Shown here one piece after another: positions 19,533 to 28,022 of a stretch of 64,000 bases of DNA (positions are counted from its first letter, which is position 1; every line of letters begins with the position of its first letter). Under the pieces are notes generated by a model. The model did no database searches and was not told the DNA's origin. It saw only the letters and a program-made list of their open reading frames with translations. The DNA comes from Saprospiraceae bacterium. GTDB taxonomy: Bacteria; Bacteroidota; Bacteroidia; Chitinophagales; Saprospiraceae. Location: assembly GCA_028279185.1 (NCBI GenBank), contig JANQSS010000101.1, positions 1 to 64,000 on the forward strand. Direction: 5' to 3'. A program made the translations under genes and the position numbers.

Positions 19533-20735
19533 ATGAAACACCAAGCCATTCCCTTTCGATTTTTCAGCGTATTAATTCTGTTTTTACAAGTGTTCATTAC
19601 GTTTGCTCAAAATGAATTCGTTAATGGATACTTCATCGCAATGAACGGCGAGCGAATTGAATGTCAATTATTAGATGAAGATTGGCGAAGTACACCAAAA
19701 CGATTCACTTACAAAATAAATGGTGATGCAGAAAACCGCACCGGAACGGTACAAGATGTAAAGGAATTTGGAGTTCAAGGATTGTTCCGTTTTATAAATA
19801 GCGAAGTGCAAATTGACCGATCCAATAACCGCGTAGGAAGGTTGTCGAATACAAGAAGTCCCGAATTTCAAGCAGAGACACTTTTTCTTGAAGTACTCGT
19901 TTCCGGATATCCTTCACTTTATTATTTTAGGGATGTTGATCTTATTCGTTTTTTTTATCAAATGGGAAATGGTCCAATTGTCCAATTGGTTCATAAACGC
20001 TATAGAACAGAGAGCATTGCAATTAAAGAGAACAATCAATTTAGGCAACAACTAAAAAATGATGTGCAGAGTTGTAATCATTCTGAAAAAGAAATAGCTT
20101 ACCAAAAAAAGGATTTAGTTAACTACATTGTTGGGCAAAATGAATGCAAAACAATTGAGTACATTGTTTACGATGGCCGCAAAAAAAAGACAACATTTCA
20201 CCTCAAGCTACAAAGTGGAGTTCGCTATGCAACGCTCGAATCGTATACCGGAGATCGAGTAGGGTTAGTTGAATATGATTCAAAAATCACACCTCACCTT
20301 GGTGTCGAATTCGAATTTGTACTTCCTTTTAATAACAATAAATCATCTGTTTTTATAGCTCCTCATTTTCAATCGTTTAAGAAAAGTGTCGTAATGACAA
20401 ATGTAATTAACGAGAATGTATTATTTGAGGCTGATTACAAGTCCATAGAGTTGCCACTTGGGGCTCGTTACTATTTCTTTTTGAGTAAAAACAATCAGGT
20501 ATTCATCGACCTGCTTTATTCGTTTGATTTTTCATTAAATTCGAGTATATCGAATTTAAATATATCGACTAACTCACTGGCCCGCAATAATGTCAGTGCT
20601 GGATTTGGGTTTAGTAGGAAAGATTTTTCTACAGAACTTAGATATTCATTTAAAAATGATTTACTGGGTGAATATATATTTCGACATGGGGATTATAGAC
20701 GCCTGAGTCTTGTCATCGGATACCGTTTATTTTAG
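19533..20735 (+). CDS. Secreted protein with probable C-terminal outer-membrane beta-barrel, unknown function
   Basis: A 400-aa protein with signal peptide (cleavage expected after VFITFAQ). I chose the ATG at 19533 because an upstream TTG overlaps the -7 box. The N-terminal ~120 residues (YFIAMNGERIECQLLDEDW, KEFGVQGLFRF) look like a small beta domain often found in Bacteroidota barrel proteins that read 'guided by UPF' families. A coil of about 60 residues follows. From ~190 on, alternating strands such as FHLKLQSGVRYATL, HLGVEFEFVLPF, SIELPLGARYYFFL and a terminal RRLSLVIGYRLF ending in Phe suggest an 8-strand-type barrel. It stands alone after dnaK. No specific family is recognised. Confidence 0.65.
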   Translation: MKHQAIPFRFFSVLILFLQVFITFAQNEFVNGYFIAMNGERIECQLLDEDWRSTPKRFTYKINGDAENRTGTVQDVKEFGVQGLFRFINSEVQIDRSNNRVGRLSNTRSPEFQAETLFLEVLVSGYPSLYYFRDVDLIRFFYQMGNGPIVQLVHKRYRTESIAIKENNQFRQQLKNDVQSCNHSEKEIAYQKKDLVNYIVGQNECKTIEYIVYDGRKKKTTFHLKLQSGVRYATLESYTGDRVGLVEYDSKITPHLGVEFEFVLPFNNNKSSVFIAPHFQSFKKSVVMTNVINENVLFEADYKSIELPLGARYYFFLSKNNQVFIDLLYSFDFSLNSSISNLNISTNSLARNNVSAGFGFSRKDFSTELRYSFKNDLLGEYIFRHGDYRRLSLVIGYRLF

Positions 20736-20781
20736 CGAGTATGCCAGTGCTCTTTTGTATTTAGATAAATAACTATTATTA

Positions 20782-21573
20782 ATGGACTTTATAAGCATAA
20801 ATAAAAAACTTTGGAATGCCAAAACACGTGTACACGTTAAATCAGCCTTCTATGATCAGGAAAATTTTCTCAAAGGTAAGTCATCATTAAATAAAATTGA
20901 ACTCGACTTACTTGGGGAAGTGCGAGGAAAGTCCATTCTGCATCTCCAATGTCACTTTGGACAGGATACGTTGTCGCTTGCTCGTTTAGGTGCTAATGTT
21001 GTAGGTGTTGATTTTTCTGAAGAAGCAGTTGCCATTGCCAAAGATACGGCACGTGAATTGGAATTAAATGCAACCTTCATTTGCAGTAACGTATTTGATC
21101 TACCAAATTTGTTGGATAAAACATTTGATATTGTTTTTGCATCCTATGGTGTAATCAGTTGGCATCCGGATCTAAAACCTTGGGCTGCGCTCATAAATAA
21201 CTATTTGAAACCTGGTGGAAGGCATGTTTTCGTTGAATTCCATCCTTACATCTGGATGTGGGAAGAGGACTTTAAACGTCTAGAATATTCGTATTTTAAT
21301 GAAGGGGCCATTGTCGAACAAAACGAAGGATCATACGCCGATCCGAATGCCAATATTTCGTTGCAGTCGTATTGTTGGAACCATTCAATTGAAGATTCAT
21401 TGCAGTCAATGATCGATGAAGGATTGTTGATTACGGCATTCCGTGAATACAATTACTCGCCCTATCAAATTTTTAATGACATGGTTGTCGTAGAAAATGG
21501 CTTTCAAGTATCGGGAATGGAAAATAAAATCCCAATGGTATTTGGGTTTGAAGTAAAAAAGCCAAATTATTAG
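20782..21573 (+). CDS. Class I SAM-dependent methyltransferase
   Basis: A 263-aa cytoplasmic methyltransferase. The Rossmann-type motif I is ILHLQCHFGQDTLSLARLGANV, followed by VVGVDFSEEAVAIAK (the acidic residue that binds the SAM ribose), the FDIVFASYGVISW motif and LKPGGRHVFVEFHP. A C-terminal variable half probably sets the substrate, which cannot be inferred. It resembles the small-molecule methyltransferase_25/11 group found widely in Bacteroidota. The gene lies 46 nt after the upstream beta-barrel gene, and its stop overlaps the stop of the convergent mlaD-like gene by 3 bp. Confidence 0.85.
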   Translation: MDFISINKKLWNAKTRVHVKSAFYDQENFLKGKSSLNKIELDLLGEVRGKSILHLQCHFGQDTLSLARLGANVVGVDFSEEAVAIAKDTARELELNATFICSNVFDLPNLLDKTFDIVFASYGVISWHPDLKPWAALINNYLKPGGRHVFVEFHPYIWMWEEDFKRLEYSYFNEGAIVEQNEGSYADPNANISLQSYCWNHSIEDSLQSMIDEGLLITAFREYNYSPYQIFNDMVVVENGFQVSGMENKIPMVFGFEVKKPNY

Positions 21574-22634
21574 TCCTGAAGGGCCGGATCACTTTCCGGT
21601 TTGACGTACGCCTTTTGTTTCTTACCAAAAACTGATACATTGACATACCGTTTTGGGTTCAATCTAAAATCTTGTAATAATTTATCCAGGTTAAAAGCCG
21701 TACGATTCAGGTTTTCATACAGTTCAGCATCATTAACAAGTTTGCCCATGCTACCTTTTCCGGATTGAATATCCCGGGCAATTCCTTTGAAGCTGATTAT
21801 AGTAGCTTCCAATTCCGCCATCGTTTTGTCCAGATTTTTAAGTGTGCCATCCGCAGATGTCATAGTCGTCTTTAAAGATGCAACAGTGCCCGATATATCT
21901 GAATCATTTAATTGACCAGTAAAACCTGCGGCATTATTGAGTATTTGTTCAATCGCTTCATTATTCTTTTCCAAATTTCCAACGACGGAGTTCATGTTAT
22001 TAGCCAGGCTAGAAAGATTTTTATCCGTGCTATATATAAGCCTGTTTAGATTACCCGAAGTCTTTACCAGTGCAGCTGACAATTCGTCGATATTTTTCAA
22101 TATTTGAGAAATTCGACCGTCATTCGTTGGATCCGAAAGCCGTTGATTTATTGTATCGAATGCCGTGCTAATACCTCCGCCTAAGCCTTTGAACGCATCC
22201 CCCAGCGAATCTTCTCCCAACATGGACTCCACCATTCCCTGAATTCGAGCCTGCAAAAAATCACCACTTTGCGCACAGTCTGCACCTGAACATGGACCTG
22301 TCATTTGCAAGTCAATTCCCTTTTGGCCCATAAGGCCCATACTAACGAGAGTGGCCACCGTATTAGATGGAATTTTGTACTGTTTTTCAACGTCCAACTC
22401 TACGGTTACAGATTTCATATCATTGAGGTCCAACTTTTTACCGCTTACTGTGCCCACTTGTACACCGGATATCAATACAGGTGCACTTATGGGCAATTGA
22501 TCAATATTTTCAAACTTTGCGTAGTAAGTTGCAGAATTTGTCAGTAAGTTTTGTCCTTTTAAAAAAGCATAGCCCCAAACAGAGCCCAGAATGGCAACTA
22601 AACCAAGAATCCCAATTTTAACTTCTCTACTCAT
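21570..22634 (-). CDS. MlaD/MCE-family lipid transport protein
   Basis: A 354-aa protein with one N-terminal membrane helix (VKIGILGLVAILGSVWGYAFL). Next comes an MCE domain around residues 38-115 (YYAKFENIDQLPISAPVLISGVQVG, ending LMGQKGIDLQMTG), then a long helical coiled-coil region to the C-terminus (SLANNMNSVVGNLEKNNEAI). MCE proteins form hexameric periplasmic rings or tubes that pass phospholipids between membranes, driven by an MlaEF-type ABC transporter whose genes are not in this window. A -7 box lies at 22663-22670. The coiled-coil tail is longer than in E. coli MlaD and typical of Bacteroidota. It is divergent from an LptD-like gene, so both neighbours handle outer-membrane lipids. 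Confidence 0.88.
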   Translation of the reverse strand: MSREVKIGILGLVAILGSVWGYAFLKGQNLLTNSATYYAKFENIDQLPISAPVLISGVQVGTVSGKKLDLNDMKSVTVELDVEKQYKIPSNTVATLVSMGLMGQKGIDLQMTGPCSGADCAQSGDFLQARIQGMVESMLGEDSLGDAFKGLGGGISTAFDTINQRLSDPTNDGRISQILKNIDELSAALVKTSGNLNRLIYSTDKNLSSLANNMNSVVGNLEKNNEAIEQILNNAAGFTGQLNDSDISGTVASLKTTMTSADGTLKNLDKTMAELEATIISFKGIARDIQSGKGSMGKLVNDAELYENLNRTAFNLDKLLQDFRLNPKRYVNVSVFGKKQKAYVKPESDPALQD

Positions 22635-22662
22635 TTGTTAAAGGCTTACACTCAAGAAAACC

Positions 22663-22670
22663 CAAATATA
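22663..22670 (-). promoter_or_regulatory. Promoter -7 box of the MlaD-like gene
   Basis: The minus strand reads TATATTTG, a perfect TAnnTTTG, 28 nt before the ATG at 22634. No clear -33 TTG was found. Confidence 0.55.
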
Positions 22671-22828
22671 GGGGCATTATCGTTAAATTCCTGTTAATCC
22701 AGCGACTGGCACTATCCTTGTGATCTACCTTGCAAGTTTACTATTACAAGCCCAAGTTGCACTGAATGCACAAGATTCTATACGATCGATTTTTCTTATT
22801 CTCGTTATTAAGTAATTTTCGCTCCGAA

Positions 22829-25528
22829 ATGTTCTGTCGTGGATTACTTATAGGTATTCTCTTTTGGTCTTGTTCCTTCATTAGCCAGGCGCAGGTCAAC
22901 GATTCAATTGTAGTTGCAACTGATTCTATTTCCGTGATTGATTCAACCCAGCTCGATTCGATTCCAAATCGATCGTATCGCATTTCTGCGGACGCAGTGG
23001 ATCAAAAAGTCGAATACGGTAGCGACGATTCAATTTATATGGATAATAAATCGCGTTTAGTCCACCTGTACGGTAATGCTTATGTTAATTACGGATCGTT
23101 ACAGCTCAACGCAAATTACATCCAGCTAGATCTCAACACCAATATTGCTATGGCACAGGGTATGCTGGATAGTGCGGGTAATATGGCTGGGGAACCGGTT
23201 TTTAAAGATGGTACGCAGGAAATTGAAGCCGGAAGAATGCGCTACAATTTTAAAAAAAGAAAAGGCTTGGTATACGAAGTCACAACGCGAGAAAGTGATT
23301 TATACATTCACGGAGCCACCACAAAGTTTTATGGGGAGGGCGGCGATGAGAATCGAGACCACCATACTATATACAGCTCGGACGCCATATTTACTACGTG
23401 TGACCATGACGTGCCACATTTTGGCATCCGTAGTAAAAAGCAGAAAATCGTACCAAACAAAGTTGCAGTAGTAGGACCCTCAAATCTGGAGATTGGTGGT
23501 GTACCGACACCCTTATACTTGCCCTTTGGTTTTTTTCCTCTCAAGAAAGGGAAACGTGGCGGGTTGATGTTTCCCAATGACTACGAATATTCCAATAGAT
23601 GGGGCTACGGGCTTCGAAATGTTGGGTATTACATTCCGATATCAGACCATTTTGATTTCACTTTATTGACTGATTTTTATTTCCGAGGAAGTTTTGGGGC
23701 AAAAGGTGAATTGCGATATAAAAAGAAATATAAGTTTGATGGAAATCTGAATCTCGGATATTCGTTGTACAAAACTGAGGAAGTCGCAAACCGCACTGCT
23801 GAGGATGGTACGACATTCAGTGAATTAGTCAATGCAGAAGAAAAATCTTTTTTTATTCGGTTACGACATCAGCAAAACGCGAGAGCTCACCCCTATCGGA
23901 CTATTGGCGGATCTATAAATATAGAAACTAACCAATACGATAATCTGAACTTTAACAATGCCCAAAATGTATTGAACAACACACTTAACTCCAATTTTTC
24001 ATTGACACAAATATTTCCCGGAACACCATTTACGGCTACGTTGGGATTAAGTCATAGGCAAAATACAACTACTCGACAAATGCAGATGTCATTACCGCGT
24101 CTGGATATTCGGATGAAACAAATTAATCCCTTTAAGCGCAAACGGCGAACAGGGAATGAAAAATGGTATGAAGCTGTAACATTGACTTACAATTCATCAC
24201 TGCGATATGATTTATCTGGCGTCGATTCTACCTTCTTTGAGCAAGAAACATTTCAAAATGGAAAATTTGGCGTGCAACACAATTTAGGCACAAATGTCAA
24301 TTTTAATGTATTTAAATATTTCCAACTAGCGCCGTTTATTAATTTTAGAGAAACCTGGTATACAAAAACAACGGATAAGTCATTTATTAATGAGCTGCAA
24401 ATTGAGTCGGATACTTTGGTGGACCCCAATGATCCTACACAATTTATGATTGTACATGATACAACATCATATGGTGAGATACTCGAGGTTCGCAATCCCG
24501 GATTCGAAGCCATTCATCAATATGACGCCGGGATATCACTTTTCACCAAAGTGTATGGAACTATGAGGTTTAAAAAGGGGTGGTTGAGAGGAATTAGACA
24601 TACAATTAAACCTTCCGTTTCTTTGAGTTATTCGCCTGATTATACGACGGATAACCTGGGATATTTTCGAGACTTTGAAGTGGTAGATAACAATGGAAAT
24701 TTGGATACGATGTCTTATTCTATATTTGAAAATGAAACATTTGGCGGTGTACCAAACAATGGTGAACGATTTTCGCTAAACTACTCCTTAGCTAATCTCT
24801 TTGAAGCAAAAGTTTTTTCTAAAAAAGATTCCACGTTTAATAAAATTAAACTGTTCGATAACGTAAATATAAGTGGGAACTACAATTTTGCTGCTGATTC
24901 ATTGCATTGGAGCCCTGTTTCCGTATCAGGAAATATGCGAATGCTAAAAGGTTTAGCTGTAATTAAATTTAGTGGTGCATTTGACCCATATACATTAAAT
25001 GAAGAAGGAAGGCGTATTCAAAAATTTGAGCGCCAGGAATCCGGAAAAATTTTGCGATTTGATCGTGCAACTGTGAGCTTGAATACAGGAATGTCAGTGA
25101 AGCAATTTAGAGATTTGTTTTCCGCACAAAAAGAGAACGAGGAGGATAAAAGAGCAAAACGGAAAGCCACTATTTTGTCCTTATTTGATAATTTACGATT
25201 GACTTATCAATTTACTCTGCGCAGCCGAATGCGCAGTGACCAATCAGTTTTTTTTGAGCCAAGTGTCCATAGTATTGCCTTGCGTGGCGATATTCCGCTT
25301 AGCCCTAAATGGCGATTGACAGTCGGGAACTTGGATTACAATTTTACACGAAAAGCTACATCGTACCCTGATCTATCCTTATCACGTGATTTGCATTGTT
25401 GGACAATGGGAATTGGCTGGCAACCCGAGCGTAGTACGTATAATTTTTACATTCGTGTGAAGCCAGGTTCATTGGACTTCATCAAATTACCGTATAATCG
25501 AAATCGAGCCGATGGATTTGATAATTAG
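22829..25528 (+). CDS. LptD-like LPS-assembly outer-membrane protein
   Basis: An ~899-aa outer-membrane protein. I prefer the ATG at 22829, which gives a clean signal peptide (MFCRGLLIGILFWSC, then FISQAQ); an upstream ATG at 22766 would add 21 residues. After a Ser/Asp-rich linker, residues ~60-220 form an LptA/OstA-like beta-jellyroll (VHLYGNAYVNYGSLQLNANYI, GTQEIEAGRMRYNFKK). The remainder is a large barrel with many aromatic-ended strands (e.g. LLTDFYFRGSFG, WTMGIGWQPERSTYNFYIRV). This is the architecture of LptD, which inserts LPS in the outer membrane together with LptE (one copy at 798-1307). Bacteroidota often carry more than one such paralogue, so it may not be the essential copy. 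The usual LptD disulfide cysteines were not identified. Confidence 0.75.
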   Translation: MFCRGLLIGILFWSCSFISQAQVNDSIVVATDSISVIDSTQLDSIPNRSYRISADAVDQKVEYGSDDSIYMDNKSRLVHLYGNAYVNYGSLQLNANYIQLDLNTNIAMAQGMLDSAGNMAGEPVFKDGTQEIEAGRMRYNFKKRKGLVYEVTTRESDLYIHGATTKFYGEGGDENRDHHTIYSSDAIFTTCDHDVPHFGIRSKKQKIVPNKVAVVGPSNLEIGGVPTPLYLPFGFFPLKKGKRGGLMFPNDYEYSNRWGYGLRNVGYYIPISDHFDFTLLTDFYFRGSFGAKGELRYKKKYKFDGNLNLGYSLYKTEEVANRTAEDGTTFSELVNAEEKSFFIRLRHQQNARAHPYRTIGGSINIETNQYDNLNFNNAQNVLNNTLNSNFSLTQIFPGTPFTATLGLSHRQNTTTRQMQMSLPRLDIRMKQINPFKRKRRTGNEKWYEAVTLTYNSSLRYDLSGVDSTFFEQETFQNGKFGVQHNLGTNVNFNVFKYFQLAPFINFRETWYTKTTDKSFINELQIESDTLVDPNDPTQFMIVHDTTSYGEILEVRNPGFEAIHQYDAGISLFTKVYGTMRFKKGWLRGIRHTIKPSVSLSYSPDYTTDNLGYFRDFEVVDNNGNLDTMSYSIFENETFGGVPNNGERFSLNYSLANLFEAKVFSKKDSTFNKIKLFDNVNISGNYNFAADSLHWSPVSVSGNMRMLKGLAVIKFSGAFDPYTLNEEGRRIQKFERQESGKILRFDRATVSLNTGMSVKQFRDLFSAQKENEEDKRAKRKATILSLFDNLRLTYQFTLRSRMRSDQSVFFEPSVHSIALRGDIPLSPKWRLTVGNLDYNFTRKATSYPDLSLSRDLHCWTMGIGWQPERSTYNFYIRVKPGSLDFIKLPYNRNRADGFDN

Positions 25529-25609
25529 GGTCCAATACTTTCGTAGGTCTAAAGATTATTTCTTAAACGATCTATCAGAATTTGACCTGCACTTGAATAT
25601 ATTTATGTC

Positions 25610-26101
25610 ATGATTCAACTATTTGTTACAGGCGGCACATTTGATAAAGAATACAATTTTATAACCGGTGAATTATATTTTAAGAATACCCACTTGTTGG
25701 ACATGTTTGACCGCGGTAGATGTTCGTTAGATATTGATATCAAAACACTGATGATGGTCGATAGCCTTGAAATGACAGAGGCAGATCGGGATATTATTAT
25801 TCATAATTGTAAGCGGTCCAAAGCACGACATATTATCATTACCCATGGAACGGATCGTATGGTTGAAACTGCAAAAGCGCTGGCGGAGCAAAATATGACG
25901 GAAAAGACTATCGTCCTTACCGGTGCCATGGTTCCTTATGCTTTTGGTACATCGAGCGATGGTTTTTTCAATTTGGGCAGTGCGTTGGCCTTTTCTCAAG
26001 CATTGGACCCAGGTGTATACATCGCTATGAATGGCCGATACTTTGAATGGAACAATGTTCAGAAGAACTATAAAACAGGTTTCTTTGAGGAAGTTGTGTA
26101 A
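25610..26101 (+). CDS. Short asparaginase-domain protein (N-terminal domain only)
   Basis: A 163-aa protein corresponding only to the N-terminal domain of bacterial L-asparaginases. The first catalytic Thr motif is TGGTFDKEY near residue 8, and the second is ITHGTDRMVETA near residue 85, with VLTGAMVPYAFG following as in the family. A normal asparaginase has about 330 aa and a second domain that completes the active site across a dimer. That domain is absent here and no remnant continues after the stop. Stand-alone versions occur in several phyla. A hydrolase on asparagine or another amide is possible but unproven. It stands alone between lptD-like and OmpA genes; a near-consensus box TATATTTA lies 4 nt before the ATG. 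Confidence 0.75.
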   Translation: MIQLFVTGGTFDKEYNFITGELYFKNTHLLDMFDRGRCSLDIDIKTLMMVDSLEMTEADRDIIIHNCKRSKARHIIITHGTDRMVETAKALAEQNMTEKTIVLTGAMVPYAFGTSSDGFFNLGSALAFSQALDPGVYIAMNGRYFEWNNVQKNYKTGFFEEVV

Positions 26102-26197
26102 CTGACACCTATAGGAACATTTAATTAGAAGTTGAGATCGCATTGCTCATCAAAGAGAGAGAGGCATCAAATAATCATTTTATATAATATTTAATTT

Positions 26198-26205
26198 TAT
26201 CTTTG
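26198..26205 (+). promoter_or_regulatory. Promoter -7 box of the OmpA-family gene
   Basis: TATCTTTG, a perfect TAnnTTTG, 37 nt before the ATG at 26243. Confidence 0.6.
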
Positions 26206-26242
26206 CCAGTGTTATATGACACTTTTTGTTAACTTATAGCGT

Positions 26243-27775
26243 ATGAAAAAGCACATTTACATAGTGTTGTTGATTTTGGTGTTTGCCGTATTTACGGCAT
26301 CCGGCCAATCAAAGATAGAATCAGGTATTATCGTCAAAAAGTTGTTTGTCGACTACCATACCTTGAATGGAGGAGATGTATTCGACTTCCAGGATTGGAA
26401 TGGAGGATACGAAATTGGATATACGGCCTATTTCAACGATAAGTGGAGTCTGGCCATTCCCGTAAAAGTGGCGGAGGTCCGACTACCTGAGTCAGTGTAT
26501 AATAGCCGATTTATCGGTGTAGACGCCCAACTGCAACATCATATTTTAGGTCGTACAAGGAAAATTAATCCTTATGTGAGCGCGGGTGTAGGATTTATGA
26601 GCGAAAATGGTGATAGTTCCCATGCGGTTATACCACTGGGACTGGGATTTCAGGTGCCGGTAGGACCAAAAACAGATATTAACGCGGAAGTAGCTTATCG
26701 CGTAGGTCTTAGTGATGATCGTCACAATTTTAATGTTGGCCTTGGATTCGTTCATCGCTTTGGCAAAGCGGCTATTGATAAAGTTGAAATACCAGAAGAA
26801 AAGATTTTGGATAGCGATGGTGATGGGATAGCGGATGATGTCGATCTATGTCCTCAAATTCCTGGTCTAGAAGCTTTTTTAGGTTGTCCTGACACGGATG
26901 GAGATGGTATTCAAGATGATCGAGATGATTGCCCTGAGCAACCTGGGCCTCGCGCATTAAAAGGTTGTCCTGATAGTGATAAGGATGGTGTTTCAGATAA
27001 AGTAGATGAGTGTCCAAATTTGGCCGGTACAATAGCAAATAATGGTTGTCCCGAAATGCCCAAGGACACAGACAAGGATGGAATCCTTGACAAAGATGAT
27101 CGCTGTCCGAATGAACCGGGAACTGCAGCGAATGGAGGGTGCCCGGAAGTCGTTCGTCCCGCTGATCGTGATGGTGATGGTGTAACAGATGATGTGGACC
27201 GTTGTCCAGATTCTCCGGGACCAGCATACCTAGCCGGTTGTCCGGATTCTGATGGCGATGGCGTCGCGGATTATGAGGATGAATGCCCAAATGCTGTGGG
27301 ATCAAGAAATGCCAAGGGCTGTCCAGATACAGATGGGGATGGTGTAAGCGATAAAGATGATCGCTGCATAACAACACCGGGACCGGCTTCAAACCTGGGT
27401 TGCCCGGAGTTGAAAAAAGAAGATCGTGAAACATTGGAGTTCGCTGTTCAAGCGGTCGAGTTTGATTTCGGCAAAGCCACACTGCGCAATGAATCATTCG
27501 AAATTCTCAATCGTGTTGCGGACATCTTGAAGCGATATCCGGAATACAAACTACGGATTAGTGGACATACTGACAATGTTGGAGATGCAAACAGGAATCA
27601 GAACTTATCGGAACGCCGAGCTCGTTCTTGTTATGAGTATCTCAGTACAAGGGGTGTGTCTGTGTCTCGCATGTCGTATGTCGGAATGGGAGAAGAAAGG
27701 CCTATAGAAAATAATGACACAGAATACGGTCGCTCCAGAAACAGGCGCGTCGAGTTTGATGTATACGTCAGATAA
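26243..27775 (+). CDS. OmpA-family protein with thrombospondin type 3 repeats
   Basis: A 510-aa outer-membrane protein in three parts. A signal peptide (MKKHIYIVLLILVFAVFTASG) leads into an N-terminal barrel to about residue 175, with strands such as YGIG-type turns in VPVGPKTDINAEVAYRVG. Residues ~185-395 hold about eight thrombospondin type 3 repeats of the form DSDGDGIADDVDLCP, each rich in Asp and expected to bind calcium and stay rigid. The C-terminal OmpA domain (~400-510) has the peptidoglycan-binding SGHTDNVGDANRNQNLSERRA with the conserved Asp and Arg. It should link the outer membrane to peptidoglycan. The repeats alternate in length and carry a conserved C-P pair. It has its own promoter (26198-26205) and terminator (27817-27846). 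Confidence 0.93.
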   Translation: MKKHIYIVLLILVFAVFTASGQSKIESGIIVKKLFVDYHTLNGGDVFDFQDWNGGYEIGYTAYFNDKWSLAIPVKVAEVRLPESVYNSRFIGVDAQLQHHILGRTRKINPYVSAGVGFMSENGDSSHAVIPLGLGFQVPVGPKTDINAEVAYRVGLSDDRHNFNVGLGFVHRFGKAAIDKVEIPEEKILDSDGDGIADDVDLCPQIPGLEAFLGCPDTDGDGIQDDRDDCPEQPGPRALKGCPDSDKDGVSDKVDECPNLAGTIANNGCPEMPKDTDKDGILDKDDRCPNEPGTAANGGCPEVVRPADRDGDGVTDDVDRCPDSPGPAYLAGCPDSDGDGVADYEDECPNAVGSRNAKGCPDTDGDGVSDKDDRCITTPGPASNLGCPELKKEDRETLEFAVQAVEFDFGKATLRNESFEILNRVADILKRYPEYKLRISGHTDNVGDANRNQNLSERRARSCYEYLSTRGVSVSRMSYVGMGEERPIENNDTEYGRSRNRRVEFDVYVR

Positions 27776-27816
27776 CAGTTCGTATAAAAAAAATACGATA
27801 ACATACGTATAAGGAG

Positions 27817-27846
27817 GCCGCCAGAATTTTATTTCTGGTGGCTTTT
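27817..27846 (+). terminator. Rho-independent terminator after the OmpA-family gene
   Basis: Arms GCCGCCAGAA (27817-27826) and TTCTGGTGGC (27833-27842) pair with one G-T match in 10 bp; a TTTT tract follows. It is 41 nt after the stop. Confidence 0.85.
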
Positions 27847-28022
27847 CTTATTTGTGACAGCTGCTGTATGTGAAAAGATTGGAATTATAGGCTACAAGAC
27901 ATACCTTTACGGGGCCTAATACTTAACGTAATCTTTTCCAGATTTAACGAATTTATGACATAGTTCAAGATTAACATGCCGTCTTAAGGTTGTTATTGTT
28001 TCAAAATAAAACCAATAAATAA

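Noticed and set aside
26820..27410. Repetitive DNA in the OmpA-family gene as a candidate repeat array
   Set aside because: The periodicity is at protein level (thrombospondin type 3 repeats); the DNA copies are divergent and in frame.
26772..27497. Long (241-codon) minus-strand frame opposite the OmpA repeats
   Set aside because: It is the antisense shadow of the Asp/Gly-rich repeats, giving a His/Leu/Pro-rich product with no known pattern.
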